NCBI RefSeq assembly: GCF_030848805.1
Contig: NC_092362.1
Location: 7,626,001 to 7,690,000 of the forward strand
From: Temnothorax longispinosus
Lineage: Eukaryota; Arthropoda; Insecta; Hymenoptera; Formicidae
Direction: 5' to 3'
Length of the DNA: 64,000 nt
Position 1 is the stretch's first letter. Each line of letters starts with the position of its first letter. Positions 1 through 10,435 of the stretch are shown here, in pieces. A program made the position numbers and the translations under genes. The notes under the pieces are model-generated. The model was not told the DNA's origin. It worked only from the letters and a program-made list of their open reading frames with translations, and made no database searches.

Positions 1-904
1 TACCGTATCCGAGATCGAAATTACACGTATTAGCGTGGCCCTGGACTGTCGGTGCCGTGAAAATCGCACGACCTTGGCCATTAAGGTCGCTTTGTTTGGT
101 TCGCCTGCTATTAGTATTTGAGAACCGCGTGCCTTTTTTTGCCGCTTTCGCCGGATTCCTGCGTGTTTGTCGCGATCGAGATGTTGTCGCTTTCAGCCTT
201 GGCGTGAGAAATCGAATATTATTGCGATACGTTTATTCGGTGGCGCGGAAGGGCGAAATTTATGACGGAAAGCGGGCGAAGGAGACTGCTTTTATTAATT
301 CCGAATATATATGTATAACAGTTAGATTAGAGTAATTCACCGACTATATTGGATATTTACCGATTATATTTACGTTTATGTTTATGTTCCGTGGATGTAA
401 CGGCTAAATTGGAATAATTCATCGATCGTATTTAATATTTATCTATTTAGTGTTTATTTGTTTATTTTCCGATAAAAGCCTGTGGAATCTCAGGAACGTG
501 TTATCGAGTATTTAGGGGCATTTATATTGCATCGCATTTTGTTAAAGGAAATCCCGCATTACCGAGGAAGTAAGACTTATCTTGATTGAGGCAGATGGGT
601 GTAGAGGTCGGCGAGAAAAACAGACATATGCGATTTTGAATTGAAAAAATTGACGGCATTTCCTTCGCCCGTGACGACTTCCGATATTCGCGTGACGGGC
701 TTGCGATTTCGTTCTGCGTTATTATTTGCCGGTCCGCTCACGGGTAATTGGGGGTAAGCGATAAAGAGGGTATCTATTTCCGCGCGTGTCGTCGGGTCCG
801 TCGGCTTGTCGTTTGGCCGTTCGTGCGGGGGGCCGCACGTGACCTTTGCGGGGAGACGGTCGGAGGTCGCGAGAGAATGCGAAGGGATACGTCCGACTTA
901 CACG
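1..904. other. unassigned GC-richer leader region
   Basis: No convincing gene. Base composition resembles the adjoining gypsy element rather than the AT-rich host DNA further right, so this may be its untranslated leader or a decayed 5' LTR. I compared it by eye with the region after the element (6.2-8.7 kb) and found no matching direct repeat, so no LTR pair can be drawn. Short open frames here look like chance. Confidence 0.3.
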
Positions 905-922
905 TGAATCGCGGAGCTGAAT

Positions 923-2272
923 TTGGAAGAAGCCCGCCAGCACTTGGCGAGTAGGAATCTCGACACCCACGGCATACTCCACGTTTTGCGCACGCGATTG
1001 TTGAAGTACGAGCTGGCGCAACTTTCGGACATGAATCCGCCGGCCCCGGCCGATCTCGAGGAGGAGGTGGCCGACGTCGCGGCCGTCGGGGGGGTGCCGT
1101 CCGAACGGGAGGAGGAACTCGCGGGGGCGGAAGAGCTGCTCGCCAGGTTGGAATTGACGCGGCCGCCACCCCGTCCGAACCTTCTTTCCCGGGCGACGGA
1201 GACCCTCGCGGGTACGGGGGCGCGAAAGAAGTTGTCCCACTCAACGTTCGAGCTGCCCCGCGCGACTTTCGAGCCGATAGGGTCGGCATCGGGCGGTATG
1301 CCGATGCGGGCGGGCGTGAGGGAGTCGAGCTATCCTTTCCCGTTGCTGCGGGCTGAGCCGAGACCGCTCTCGCGGGGGTCCGCTTCCGAGGCGTATAACC
1401 TCATGCGGAAGTGGGACCTCCACTTTTCGGGGAAACGAGGTAGCGACGCGGAGGCTTTCCTTACGCGGATAAAAGAGGCTTGCGCCATTATTTCGATCGA
1501 CGACGCGGACTTGTTTAAGTGCCAGCCACATTTTTTGTCGGACGTGGCGTTATATTGGGTGCGACTCGAAGCACAGAACTGGCGAAATTGGGACGATTTT
1601 GAGGGGGCGTGGAGGGCGCGATTCGCGAACCCTGACTATCAATACATGCTTCGAGAGGAGGTCCTACGGAGGACTCAGGGGGAATACGAGGTCGCCACGG
1701 ACTATTTGACCCGCTTGCGTGCCCGGTTCGGTCGGATGGACCCCCCGTGGGGTTTATCGGAGCAACTGACTTTCGCGCACTGAAATTTGTTACCGCGCCT
1801 ACAGATCGCGATACGTCGGCAGGAATTCCATGATTTCCATACGCTGGAAAACCTCGCCGCGCAGGTGGAGCGCGCCTTACTCGCCGATAGATATTACCGA
1901 CCCCCGCTACCGCCGGAGCAATCTATTTTTCCCGATCTAGCGTACCATGCGCCGAAGGGGAAGCCGAAAAGCCCGAGCACGGTCGCCGCCGGGGAGGCTA
2001 TGAGCCAGAGAGCCGGATTTAGAGCGAACGCCGCGGGCTCCGCCGCGGACGCGACGGCGACTGCCACCCCCACAAACCCGGCGATTAGGGGTGCCGCGGT
2101 GGGAACCCGCGTTAGGGACGCGTGCATGCGATGTTGGAACTGCGAGAGGGTGGGACATCGCGCGCAGAATTGTGACGAGGCGCCGCAAACGCATTGTTAC
2201 CGGTGCGGCAAGCGCGGGTTTACCACGAGAACCTGCCCGGCGTGTCCGGGAAACGCGGAAGGGAGTTCGTAG
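923..2272 (+). pseudogene. gypsy gag, interrupted by one in-frame stop
   Basis: Two stretches of one frame (923-1783 and 1787-2272) are separated by a TGA at 1781-1783. The first has a proline-rich linker and then a capsid-like part containing KWDLHFSGKRG and EAFLTRIKEAC, as in retrotransposon Gag. The second ends in a nucleocapsid module: a CCHC knuckle (C-x2-C-x4-H-x4-C, CWNCERVGHRAQNC) followed by a second cysteine cluster (HCYRCGK...RTCPAC). The frame opens at a TGA at 905-907 with no ATG near it; the first in-frame ATG is at 1031, so the 5' end is uncertain or damaged. It overlaps the protease frame at 2194-2272, the arrangement used for frameshift expression of Pol. The broken state argues against present activity. 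Confidence 0.8.
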
Positions 2273-5200
2273 GACGGGTCCCTACGACCCCGAATTCTGA
2301 GACCGAGGCCCGACCTGTGGACACCGACGCGGTGTCCCCGCATTCGTTCGTTACCCTTGAGCCTGACGAATCACTGCTCCTTAGATACTTTAGGATCGGT
2401 ATAGGCGGACAGCCGCTGCTGGCACTCGTCGACTCGGGGTCGAATCGCACTCTCGTCGGTCGCGAGGGAATGCGAATCGCGGAAAATCTGGGCGTGCCCA
2501 TTACGCGTGACGACGGAGCGCGCATACGAATGGCGAATGGGAAGACAACCGCAATTCGAGGCGATATCTTTCTATCTATGCGGTTAAAGGACCGAGTTTA
2601 CGAAATAACCGTGGGAGTGTTGCCAGACTTAGTGGTACCGTGCATCGTTGGGACAGACTTTTTGGCCAAATTCGGTATTGTGTTGGATTTCGCTGGGGCC
2701 GAGTGGTACTTCGCGGACGACCCATGTAATCGTTACCGTTTCGACCGAAAGAAGACATCGTCGGTTTGCGGGTTAGTGCAGCTGACGGCAGATTAACGGG
2801 AACGATTGGATTTCTTCTTGCAAACGATGCCAATCCCCTCAGAAGATCCGGGTATTACTAGCTTAACCGAACACAAAATCGATGTGGAGGGGCACGCGCC
2901 AATTAAACAGCGGTGTTATCTGGTGTCGCCGAAAGTTCAAGAAGCCATTCGGGCGGAAGTCACCAAGATGTTAAAAGCTGGTATCATAGAACCGTCGTCA
3001 AGTCAGTGGTCGAACCCTAATATAGTCATGGTTAAAAAGCCGAAAAGGAAATATCGTTTCTGCATAGATTTTCGCGGGGTAAATGACATCTCTAAAAAGG
3101 ATGCATACCCGATACCGAACATGGAGGGTATTACAAACAAGCTGCGAAAGGCAAAGTACATATCGACCATTGACTTGAGTCAGGCGTATTTTCAGGTACC
3201 GCTGTCAAAAGATAGTCGCGAGATTACCGCCTTTAGTGTCCCCGGAATGGGACTTTTCCATTTTTGCAGAATGCCGTACGGGCTGCACAACGCCCCGGCT
3301 ACCTTTCAAAGACTACTTGATTCGTTAATAGGCCCGGAGATGGAGCCGTTCGCATTTAATTATCTAGACGACATCATTATCGCGAGTGAGACTTTTGAAG
3401 AGCATATAAAATGGCTCAAGCGCGTGTTAGATAAAATAGCGGCGGCAGGCTTAACGGTAAATCTGGAAAAATGCGAATTCTGCAAACCGCAGGTCCGGTA
3501 CCTCGGTTTCATCGTTGGGAAGGGGGGCTTGGCGACCGACCCGGATAATGTACGACCGATCTTGGAATACCAGGCTCCGCGGAATTTGAGGCAGCTACGT
3601 CGCTTCCTCGGGATGTCCTCGTGGTACCGGAAGTTTATACCGCAGTTTGCCACGTTGAGTCAGTTGAGTGAACCCCTGACCCGCCTGTTAAAGAAGAATA
3701 GGCGCTGGGAGTGGGGGGATGAGCAGTCTCGCGCCTTCGACTGCATTCGTGAGCGCCTTATGTCCGCGCCTATTCTTGCGTGCCTGAACTTCGAAGAGCC
3801 CTTTATATTGTAGATCGACGCGAGTTCGGTGGGGCTGGGGGCCGTTCTAACCCAAAAGCTAGGGGGCGAGGAACGGGTGATAGCGTACGCGAGTCGCGTG
3901 TTGACCGATCCCGAAAAGAAATATTCGGTTACCGAGCAGGAGTGTCTGGCCGTAGTGTGGGCTATCCAGAAATTTCGGCCTTATCTGGAAGGGTACAAAT
4001 TTACGGTGGTAACCGACCACAGCAGTTTGCAATGGTTACACAATCTAAAGAATCCGACAGGTCGGTTGGCTTGTTGGGCCCTCGAATTATTGGAGTATGA
4101 TTATACCGTGGAATATCGAAAAGGGGCCCTACACCACGTGCCGGACGCGCTGTCTCGTGTGTATGAGGGAGAGGGGGGAGATGCCCGAAACGTGAACGTC
4201 GCGGTGGAAATCCCGGAATGTGAAGATACATCGGATATCCGGTATCGAAAACGATTCACCGAGGTAGCTACCGATCCCAGGAGGTTCGCGCACTGGAGAA
4301 TCGTGGAGGGGCGGTTGTATTATTTGCGGCTAAGGTTGGTGATCTCGGATATCGTGGAGGATCTTGATCGTTGGAAGTTGGTGCTACCGCGGGAGCTCCG
4401 CGCGGAGGCCCTCCGCGAGTCGCACGATGCCCCTCACGCGGGTCATCTAGACGTTGAGAAAACGTACCACCGGGTAGCTGTTTCGTATTATTGGCCGAAC
4501 CTATTCAGGGAGCGAAGTATGTGAGAATGTGTGACGTGACCAACGAACGAAGGTCGAACAGTCGAGTCCCGCGGGGTGGATGGGCCGCCGCGCGGTGGAG
4601 GGGCCGTGGACCGCCGTCGCTGCGGACATTGTGGGGCCGTTGCCCCGTAGCAAGGCGGGGTACCAATACCTGCTAGTAGTACAAGATCTCTTTACTAAGT
4701 GGGTAGAAATCCGGGCGTTGCGGGCGGCCACGGGGCCAAAGATAAAGGAGGCACTCGAAGATTTGATCGTGACGCGGTGGGGCACTCCCCAAATCCTCTT
4801 AACAGATAACGGGACGGAGTTCATAAATAGAGTTATAAAAGGCTTCGCAAAAGAGAACGGGATAACGCACGTCACGGTACCTCCATACCACCCTCAGGCG
4901 AACCCTGTGGAGAGGGTGAATCGGGTGCTGAAAACGATGATCGTCGCCTTTATCGAAAAGGATCACCGAGAATGGGACAAGCATTTGTTGCGGCTACGTT
5001 TTGCGTACAATACGGCGAGTCACTCCTCATTGGGTACCTCCCCAGCATTTTTAAATTTTGGACGCGAGCTGCTACCGCCCGATGCGTTGCGCGACCGTCG
5101 CGAAGACGTTACCGAAGCGGAGGATGGAGATCCTGCGGAATGGTCGCGACGGATGGCGGAAATGAACGCGGTCAGGGAGTGGGTGATGGAGAATTTGGAG

Positions 5201-5467
5201 CAGGCGAACCAACAGCAGGCCGCGAGGTATAACCTGCGTAGGCGACGGTTTCGCGTCGGCGATTCGGTATTACGACGACAGCACGTGCTGTCGTCTGCGG
5301 CGCAAAATATTGCGGGGAAGCTGGCGCCGAAGTTCCAGGGGCCATTTTGGGTTAAACGAATGATCTCTCCGGTCATCTACGAGTTAGAGCGGCCGGACGG
5401 ATCATCTATAGGAAAAATACATGTTCAGGACTTAAAGCCTTACCACCTTCCTGTCCCCGATGATTAG
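2194..5467 (+). pseudogene. gypsy pol: protease, RT, RNase H, integrase; broken
   Basis: The protease has the aspartyl motif LVDSGSNRTLVG (about 2428-2463). The reverse transcriptase runs from about 2806 with fingers/palm motifs and the catalytic YLDD at 3361-3372. RNase H begins IDASSVGLGAVL just after 3813 and includes the TDHSSLQWL segment. The integrase keeps the D, D and E of the DDE core (DIVGP, TDNGTEF, VERVNR; about 4624-4920) and a basic C-terminal part. Breaks: TAA at 2794-2796 between protease and RT, TAG at 3811-3813 between RT and RNase H, and a frame change within 4510-4580 that destroys the CC half of the HHCC zinc finger while the HH half (HDAPHAGH) remains. No single frame can yield full-length Pol. 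Confidence 0.88.
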
Positions 5468-5506
5468 GGTTCGAGTTACCGAAGAGATACCGAGAGTGCC
5501 GAGGCG

Positions 5507-6229
5507 ATGGCCGGCCTCCAGGCCTATCTTATTTGGCTACAATTTTATGACAAACACCCCTGGGTGTGGTGGTTTGTCGACCAGGTCGATCCGTGCTTCT
5601 GGGCGCACCTGGCGGAAACGCTAGCTGAGGTGCGCGAGGTCCGGCAGCGGGACGCGGAGACCCAGGACTGGGGCGCGGAGAGGAGGAGCGTCGAAACGCA
5701 GACTGAGGGGGCGCGGGAGCGCGAGCAGCTGGATCGGCTAATGGCGGACCAGGCCCGGTTTGAGACCACCATCCGGGAGGCGAGGGCGGAGATGGAGCGC
5801 TTGGACCACAGCCTCCAGACGGTCCGGGCAGAAGTGGAGGCCGCCCGCGAAAGCGAACGCCGCGCCTGGGGCCGAGTAAACGAGGCCTACCGCCTCCTGG
5901 AGAACGCCAGGAGAGAGCTGGCATTGCGAACCAAGGCACCGGGGCAGAGGGAGGCCGCGGTCCAGGCGGGCGGCCAGGTGGACGAGGCCATGGCCCAGCG
6001 TGGAAGACGAAGGGGCTGCTGGAATTGTAGCTCCGGGGGGCACTCCTACGCGAACTGCCCCCTGCCCCGTGAGCACGACTTCTGTTTCGGCTGCGGGGAG
6101 CAGGATGTCACCCTCCGGAGATGCCCGTACTGTGCCCCTGCGTACCTGCGGGCCCAGCCCTATACCGCTCCTCGAGGACCCAGGGATCGCCAACGGAGCC
6201 CCAGCCGCGGCCGACCGGCCAAGAAATAG
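5507..6229 (+). CDS. gypsy ORF3: coiled coil plus zinc knuckles
   Basis: An intact 240-codon ORF with an ATG 39 nt after the pol stop and in the same frame, where env would lie in an errantivirus-like element. Residues 1-40 are rich in Trp and aromatic residues (WLQFYDKHPWVWWFVDQ). Residues about 45-150 are strongly charged with heptad-like Leu/Ala spacing, a likely coiled coil. Residues about 170-205 hold a CCHC knuckle (CWNCSSGGHSYANC) followed by a CxxC-type cluster (CFGCGE...RRCPYC), the same two-part layout as in this element's Gag. The tail is basic (SRGRPAKK). There is no signal peptide and no membrane anchor, so it is not an envelope. Nucleic-acid binding is inferred; the true role is unknown. 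It is the only undamaged ORF of the element. Confidence 0.75.
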   Translation: MAGLQAYLIWLQFYDKHPWVWWFVDQVDPCFWAHLAETLAEVREVRQRDAETQDWGAERRSVETQTEGAREREQLDRLMADQARFETTIREARAEMERLDHSLQTVRAEVEAARESERRAWGRVNEAYRLLENARRELALRTKAPGQREAAVQAGGQVDEAMAQRGRRRGCWNCSSGGHSYANCPLPREHDFCFGCGEQDVTLRRCPYCAPAYLRAQPYTAPRGPRDRQRSPSRGRPAKK

Positions 6230-8725
6230 TGGTCGTGTGGCCGCGGAGGACCCCTCCTAACTTTTTTTTGTCCTCCTCTCTTATCTTTTGGTTTTTTTTC
6301 TGTGGAAAAACGTTGGCCAACGAGATCCCTAGCTTGGCCGCGTGTATTAACATTTTCTACTTTTGTCATAAAAATATCCGTTAGCGTGCACTCTACAGTC
6401 CGGCCAGTTGCCGATTTTTCTTTGTGCGTACGTGCAATCCCTTTGGTTTTGGTTCCCCACGTTACCGGCGAGCTACCGGTACAGCTGTAATCCCTCAAAA
6501 GGAAAAAATTAAAGGGTGATATAAGGAACGTTTCTTGTGTTGTCTGTGTCCTATCCACCAGCGGGGAAGAATTTGTTTCGCGAGCGGGAGCGCCGTTCGG
6601 GTCTCACGGTTCGAGTGGAGGTCGTGGGCATTCGGTTCGGTATCGGTATCGGGAGCCCGGAATGTCTCGGGCGGGGACAGATCCTGAGAGCCTTTCGAGT
6701 TTATGGGCAAATTTCGTTTCTTATTGTAATTGGAATGGTGGCACTGATCGGTGCCGGAGTGGCGGTCGCGGTTGTCGGGGCCGCAGTCCCCTCGGTACTC
6801 GTCTGGGATGAAGGGGGAGTTGTGACGTGACATTTGTCGCGTCCTCCGCCCAGACGGTAGCTCGGCCGAGGGGAAGGTCGGGGATGGCGCCTCGAGTCGA
6901 GGAAGGGCTGTCTGCGTTGATTAACCTTTTTAGTTAAGTTTCGTAGGAATAACAGGTAGTGCCGGAGCGGGGGATCACCGACCACATGTAACGACGAGAG
7001 TCGCGACGAGGGAAGGACGGGCGCTCGGAGGACGTACGGCGGAGTGGTCGGCCGACGGGCGGGTTACCGGGGCCTACCACTGGAGAATGGGCGGGAAACC
7101 GCGAGAGGCCCATGCACACATAGCAGCCAAATCAAACGGGCCGCGCGAAAATGGCAGAAATCGTCTGCAACGTCGCGAACAGAGCGACACACACGACCAA
7201 TCGGCGGGGCGGAAAAACCGCGAGCTTGAGAGCGCGCGTGTGCGGGGGCCCGGCGTAGTCCCGCCGAACCAACCACTCCTCACTGTCGAATCAGCCGCTG
7301 ACGAGGAGCTACCCCAGGACGAGCGCCCCGACGCCGCCGAGCAGCAGCGAGCAGCCAGAACTGTAAGATCTCCACTCCGGTGCTACCAAGTAAAGGTGGA
7401 AGCACATAAAATTGCAGGAGCCATGAGCAGAAAGCAGAAGCCATATGCGCATGCGCTATGGTATCTGAAGAGCTCTAACAGATACCATCGCGCATACGCA
7501 TATGGCTTCTGCATTCTGCTCATGGCTCCTGCAAGTGCAATTTTATGTGCTTCCACCTTAATTGAGGGCTCGATCTCGGTCGCGACCCGGCGCAAGTAAA
7601 CGTCTATATCGATTCGATTACCGTGTAAATCGGCCTGATTACTTACTGCAATTAGATACCGGCTCCCGTCGTTGTGGATGCCGGTTAGTTTATCGCGGCT
7701 ATTAGCCGAGACCGCGGGCGCGTGGCCGGCCGAGATCGTAGCCAGGAATATTTCGGAAAACTCTCCTCGAAGCTCGTGTGATCGACAGTCAACTCGCGGT
7801 TATTGTGGCGTGTATTTTGCGAATTGTGGGCGGAAGCGTGCCGCGGGCGGTGCGCTTCGGCGGATATTGTGCTTAGCGTTGCGTATTTGGGTATATTGTT
7901 GCTTGCCGTGCGCGGGCACGGCACCTTATGTGTGTCGGGAGAGACCGCGCCGGGCACATTGCGATGCATCAAGAGCTTCGCGGATATTTTGCGTCGCGTG
8001 CGCGGGCAAATATCGTCGCGCTTGCTCGGCAGAGAATCTTGCGAGAACATTATTGCTTAGTGTTGCGTACTGGTGGGCTCGCGTTTCGTGTGTTATGTCG
8101 TGCGCGTGAGAATTGTTGCGTATCCGGAATCTGGGAATGGAAGCGTGTGCGAGTTGACGATATTGCGTGGCCGCGTTTATACGAGTCGAACTTGTTGAGC
8201 TCGCTTGAGAGCCCTGCGGATACGTGGTGCCGTTTGCCTGGGCGAGTACCGTCGTGCTCGTTCGGGAGGAGAGCCTCGCGGACGTGGACACCACGCGCTT
8301 CATGCATGCCTTAGCCGCCGATTCGACTACCGCGTTGTTACCTGCCACCTGAGCGATATTGGGTCTTGAATTCCCTCTATGATTTCCATGTTTTCTTTGT
8401 GAAATATATTTGGTTACTATTGTTTATTATCGAGCTTTATTTTGTGTGTCGGTTGCGTCACGCTCCTTCTCCACCTGCACCCTTATCACGCGGAACTACG
8501 CCCTGAGCTCGCGGCGAGGCTATTGAGGCGGACGTTGTCGAGACGTGGTGCGCGTCTATAATCGCACCTGGTACCCAATCGAAAGGTATCGCCCAAGACC
8601 TTACTATAGGTACGGAAGTTACGGTAAGAGATTTGACCTCGTTATCTTTTTGGAGTTATCGTCTGGCAATTAGTTGATTAATTTGCAACCGCGCCCCTTC
8701 GGCTAGCGAGACCGAGGGAAATCGG
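6230..8725. other. non-coding tail of the gypsy region, possible 3' LTR
   Basis: GC-rich like the element, with no convincing protein. Short open frames occur on both strands but lack domain character. Purine-rich stretches (for example near 6872-6888) could be a polypurine tract, but none is followed by a sequence repeated at the 5' side, so LTR borders stay undefined. A hairpin MITE lies inside at 7393-7559, and the hAT element begins at 8734. Confidence 0.35.
7393..7559. repeat. hairpin MITE, arms about 80 bp
   Basis: The left arm (from 7393, AAGGTGGAAGCACATAAAAT) and the right arm (ending 7559) are reverse complements over about 80 bp, with few mismatches and a 6-bp extra piece (near ACTTGC) in the right arm, around a very short centre near GAGCTCT. 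A TA dinucleotide borders each side (7391-7392, 7559-7560), which would fit a TA-targeting (Tc1/mariner-type) MITE. The transcript would fold into one long hairpin. Confidence 0.8.
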
Positions 8726-9223
8726 GTTGCAATCAGGGTTGGGAAAGTTACTTTTTAAAAATAACTAGTTACAGTTATCGTTACCGAGTCAAAAAAGTAA
8801 TTAGTTACAGTTACTAGTTACTGATTCTCAAAAGTAACTCGTTACAGTTACAGTTACTTAAAAAGTAACTATTAGTTACTTTTTCAGTTACTTTTTTAAA
8901 ATGTTAAAACAAGATTACAGAATAAAAAGTTTAATTTTAACATGATAATTTTAAACTTAAAATTCTTAAATAAAATGTATTATATATGAAACTAAAATTA
9001 TATACATATATGTATATTATAATATTATATATGCATATTATATATTATACAGGGTGTCCTATGAGTCCTATGACTCGAGGTCCGGGTGTGTTATTGATGA
9101 AGTCATTTAGAGTTGAAATTGTTTAATAAACATTAAACATATCTCCGTAAATGTTCCTAACAGAACCACAACTATTGAAAGTTAATATGAATATTTGAAA
9201 CATTTTCAAATCCTTAGATTACT

Positions 9224-9385
9224 TTTCTTTGGGGGCATATGAAGTCAGTAGTTTATACAGAACAATCTCGCAATAGGGATGAACTTGTGAACAGAATTAT
9301 GGATGCAGCAACGCAAATAAGACATTCTCCTGGCATGGTGGAGCGAGCTATTAGATCACTTTTACCTTTTGAAACAGTTTTTTAG
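9224..9385 (+). pseudogene. fragment of a Tc1/IS630-like transposon C-terminal region
   Basis: Translation gives FLWGHMKSVVYTEQ... continuing to DELVNRIMDAATQIRH and a stop at 9383-9385. The FLWGxxKSxVY block followed by a D-L-x-x-R-I-x-x-A helix is the usual C-terminal end of DDE transposase-like proteins of insect Tc1/IS630-type elements. The upstream DDE catalytic part is absent. It lies inside the hAT element, so it is either a nested insertion remnant or captured cargo. About 170 bp before it (9050-9065) is an ACAGGGTGTCCTAT string of the kind seen at ends of such elements. Confidence 0.55.
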
Positions 9386-9963
9386 GCTTCCTGGGAGAAG
9401 CCGCTGATCAAGGCAGCGACATAGACGCACTTGACATCCCTGCTTTCACTCTCCCTTACGACGACTTGGCTACCAGACCTGTGTTTTGTCTGTCGAAGAA
9501 AGATTATTATTTTTCTTCGACAGGAGATCTGTCGGTCTCCTCAACCGACAAATCAGGCTCTTCCACATGTACCAATGGTGTTTGAGTAGCTCATCGGCTG
9601 GCAATGCATCGAAAGGAATATCCCTGATTTTGATCTCGGTGAATAGGCTTTTTAGCTAATCCGCTGATTGTTCATTGGCGCATTTATATAAAGATGATTA
9701 CGCTATTTCTTTCTCAGGAATTTCTCATAAAGGTGGGAACTAGCGCACTCTCGAAGTTCAAGGATCTGCTGATCAGCTTTCTGATCACACCCACTTCACC
9801 GACATCTAGCCCTCGTTCTAGAAGGCTATCCTGATTATGCTCTTATCTTAATCGCTTGGGCGCAAGAACATAATCTTCGATCAGTGACCTTGGGCTTTTT
9901 GCCTGGGTGACTGTCCGACAGATTGGAAATATTGTGGCTTAAAAAAAGACACGCTTTTACGTG

Positions 9964-10155
9964 TCACATGTTGACCATATCTTTCTCTCTTTGTCCTTTG
10001 TATCCGAAGAGTAGGACTTTTTCTGCCTGTCCTTCTCTCTGCAGCTGCTTTTTATAACAACGTCTGGCAGTGCTGCTATAGCGAACTCGAATTTTAGTTA
10101 GACCCGATTCCGCAACTGGGGACTCCTCTAGTCGTTCGCTCCCTAGGAAAACCAT
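9964..10155 (-). pseudogene. short open frame of transposon origin, unidentified
   Basis: A 63-codon open frame on the minus strand within the hAT cargo. It contains TKIRVRYSSTARRCYKKQLQ, a basic segment that loosely resembles linker regions of insect non-LTR retrotransposon first ORFs. No catalytic motif is visible. It could be debris of an older element captured by the hAT, or chance. Confidence 0.25.
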
Positions 10156-10194
10156 ATATCTTGGAGGACTTTGTTGGAATTATTTCAATTGTTA

Positions 10195-10435
10195 AGGCCT
10201 CCGCACAATAAAAAATATAAAAAACAAGGAACAGATATTAGCGATTAGGACTAAAGAATCAAGAATAAAGTTGGATGCACGATGAAAAATACAGGCAACA
10301 GAAACAATGAATAACACAAGCAATAGATTTTATTGGAAGCCGTGTATTAATACTACACCAGCTTTATTCCTGATTTCTTATTTCTAATCGCTAATATCTT
10401 CTTTGTTCCTTATATTTTTCATTGTGCGCGGGCCT
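10195..10435. repeat. PIF/Harbinger-type MITE nested in the hAT
   Basis: Terminal inverted repeats start AGGCCTCCGCACAAT (10195) and, on the other strand, AGGCCCGCGCACAAT (from 10435), and stay similar for about 75 bp. It is flanked by TTA on both sides (10192-10194 and 10436-10438), the 3-bp target typical of Harbinger elements. 241 bp, no coding capacity. It lies wholly inside the hAT element, so it inserted later or travelled with it. Confidence 0.8.

Larger units (their letters stand above)
905..6229 (+). mobile_element. Ty3/gypsy-type LTR retrotransposon, coding core, decayed
   Basis: Order is Gag (zinc knuckle), protease, reverse transcriptase, RNase H, integrase, then a third ORF. Integrase after RNase H is the Ty3/gypsy order. 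The element is broken by in-frame stops and a frame disruption in the integrase zinc finger. It has no recognisable envelope gene; a zinc-knuckle ORF occupies that place. LTRs, primer binding site and polypurine tract could not be identified. The coding part is far richer in GC than the host DNA to the right. Confidence 0.9.

Noticed and set aside
722..1531. Long open frames on the minus strand over gag
   Set aside because: They are complementary shadows of the GC-rich gag frame; the plus strand has capsid-like and zinc-knuckle motifs.
7672..8348. Overlapping open frames on both strands near 8 kb
   Set aside because: Several frames are open at once because of GC-rich, stop-poor sequence; none has motifs.
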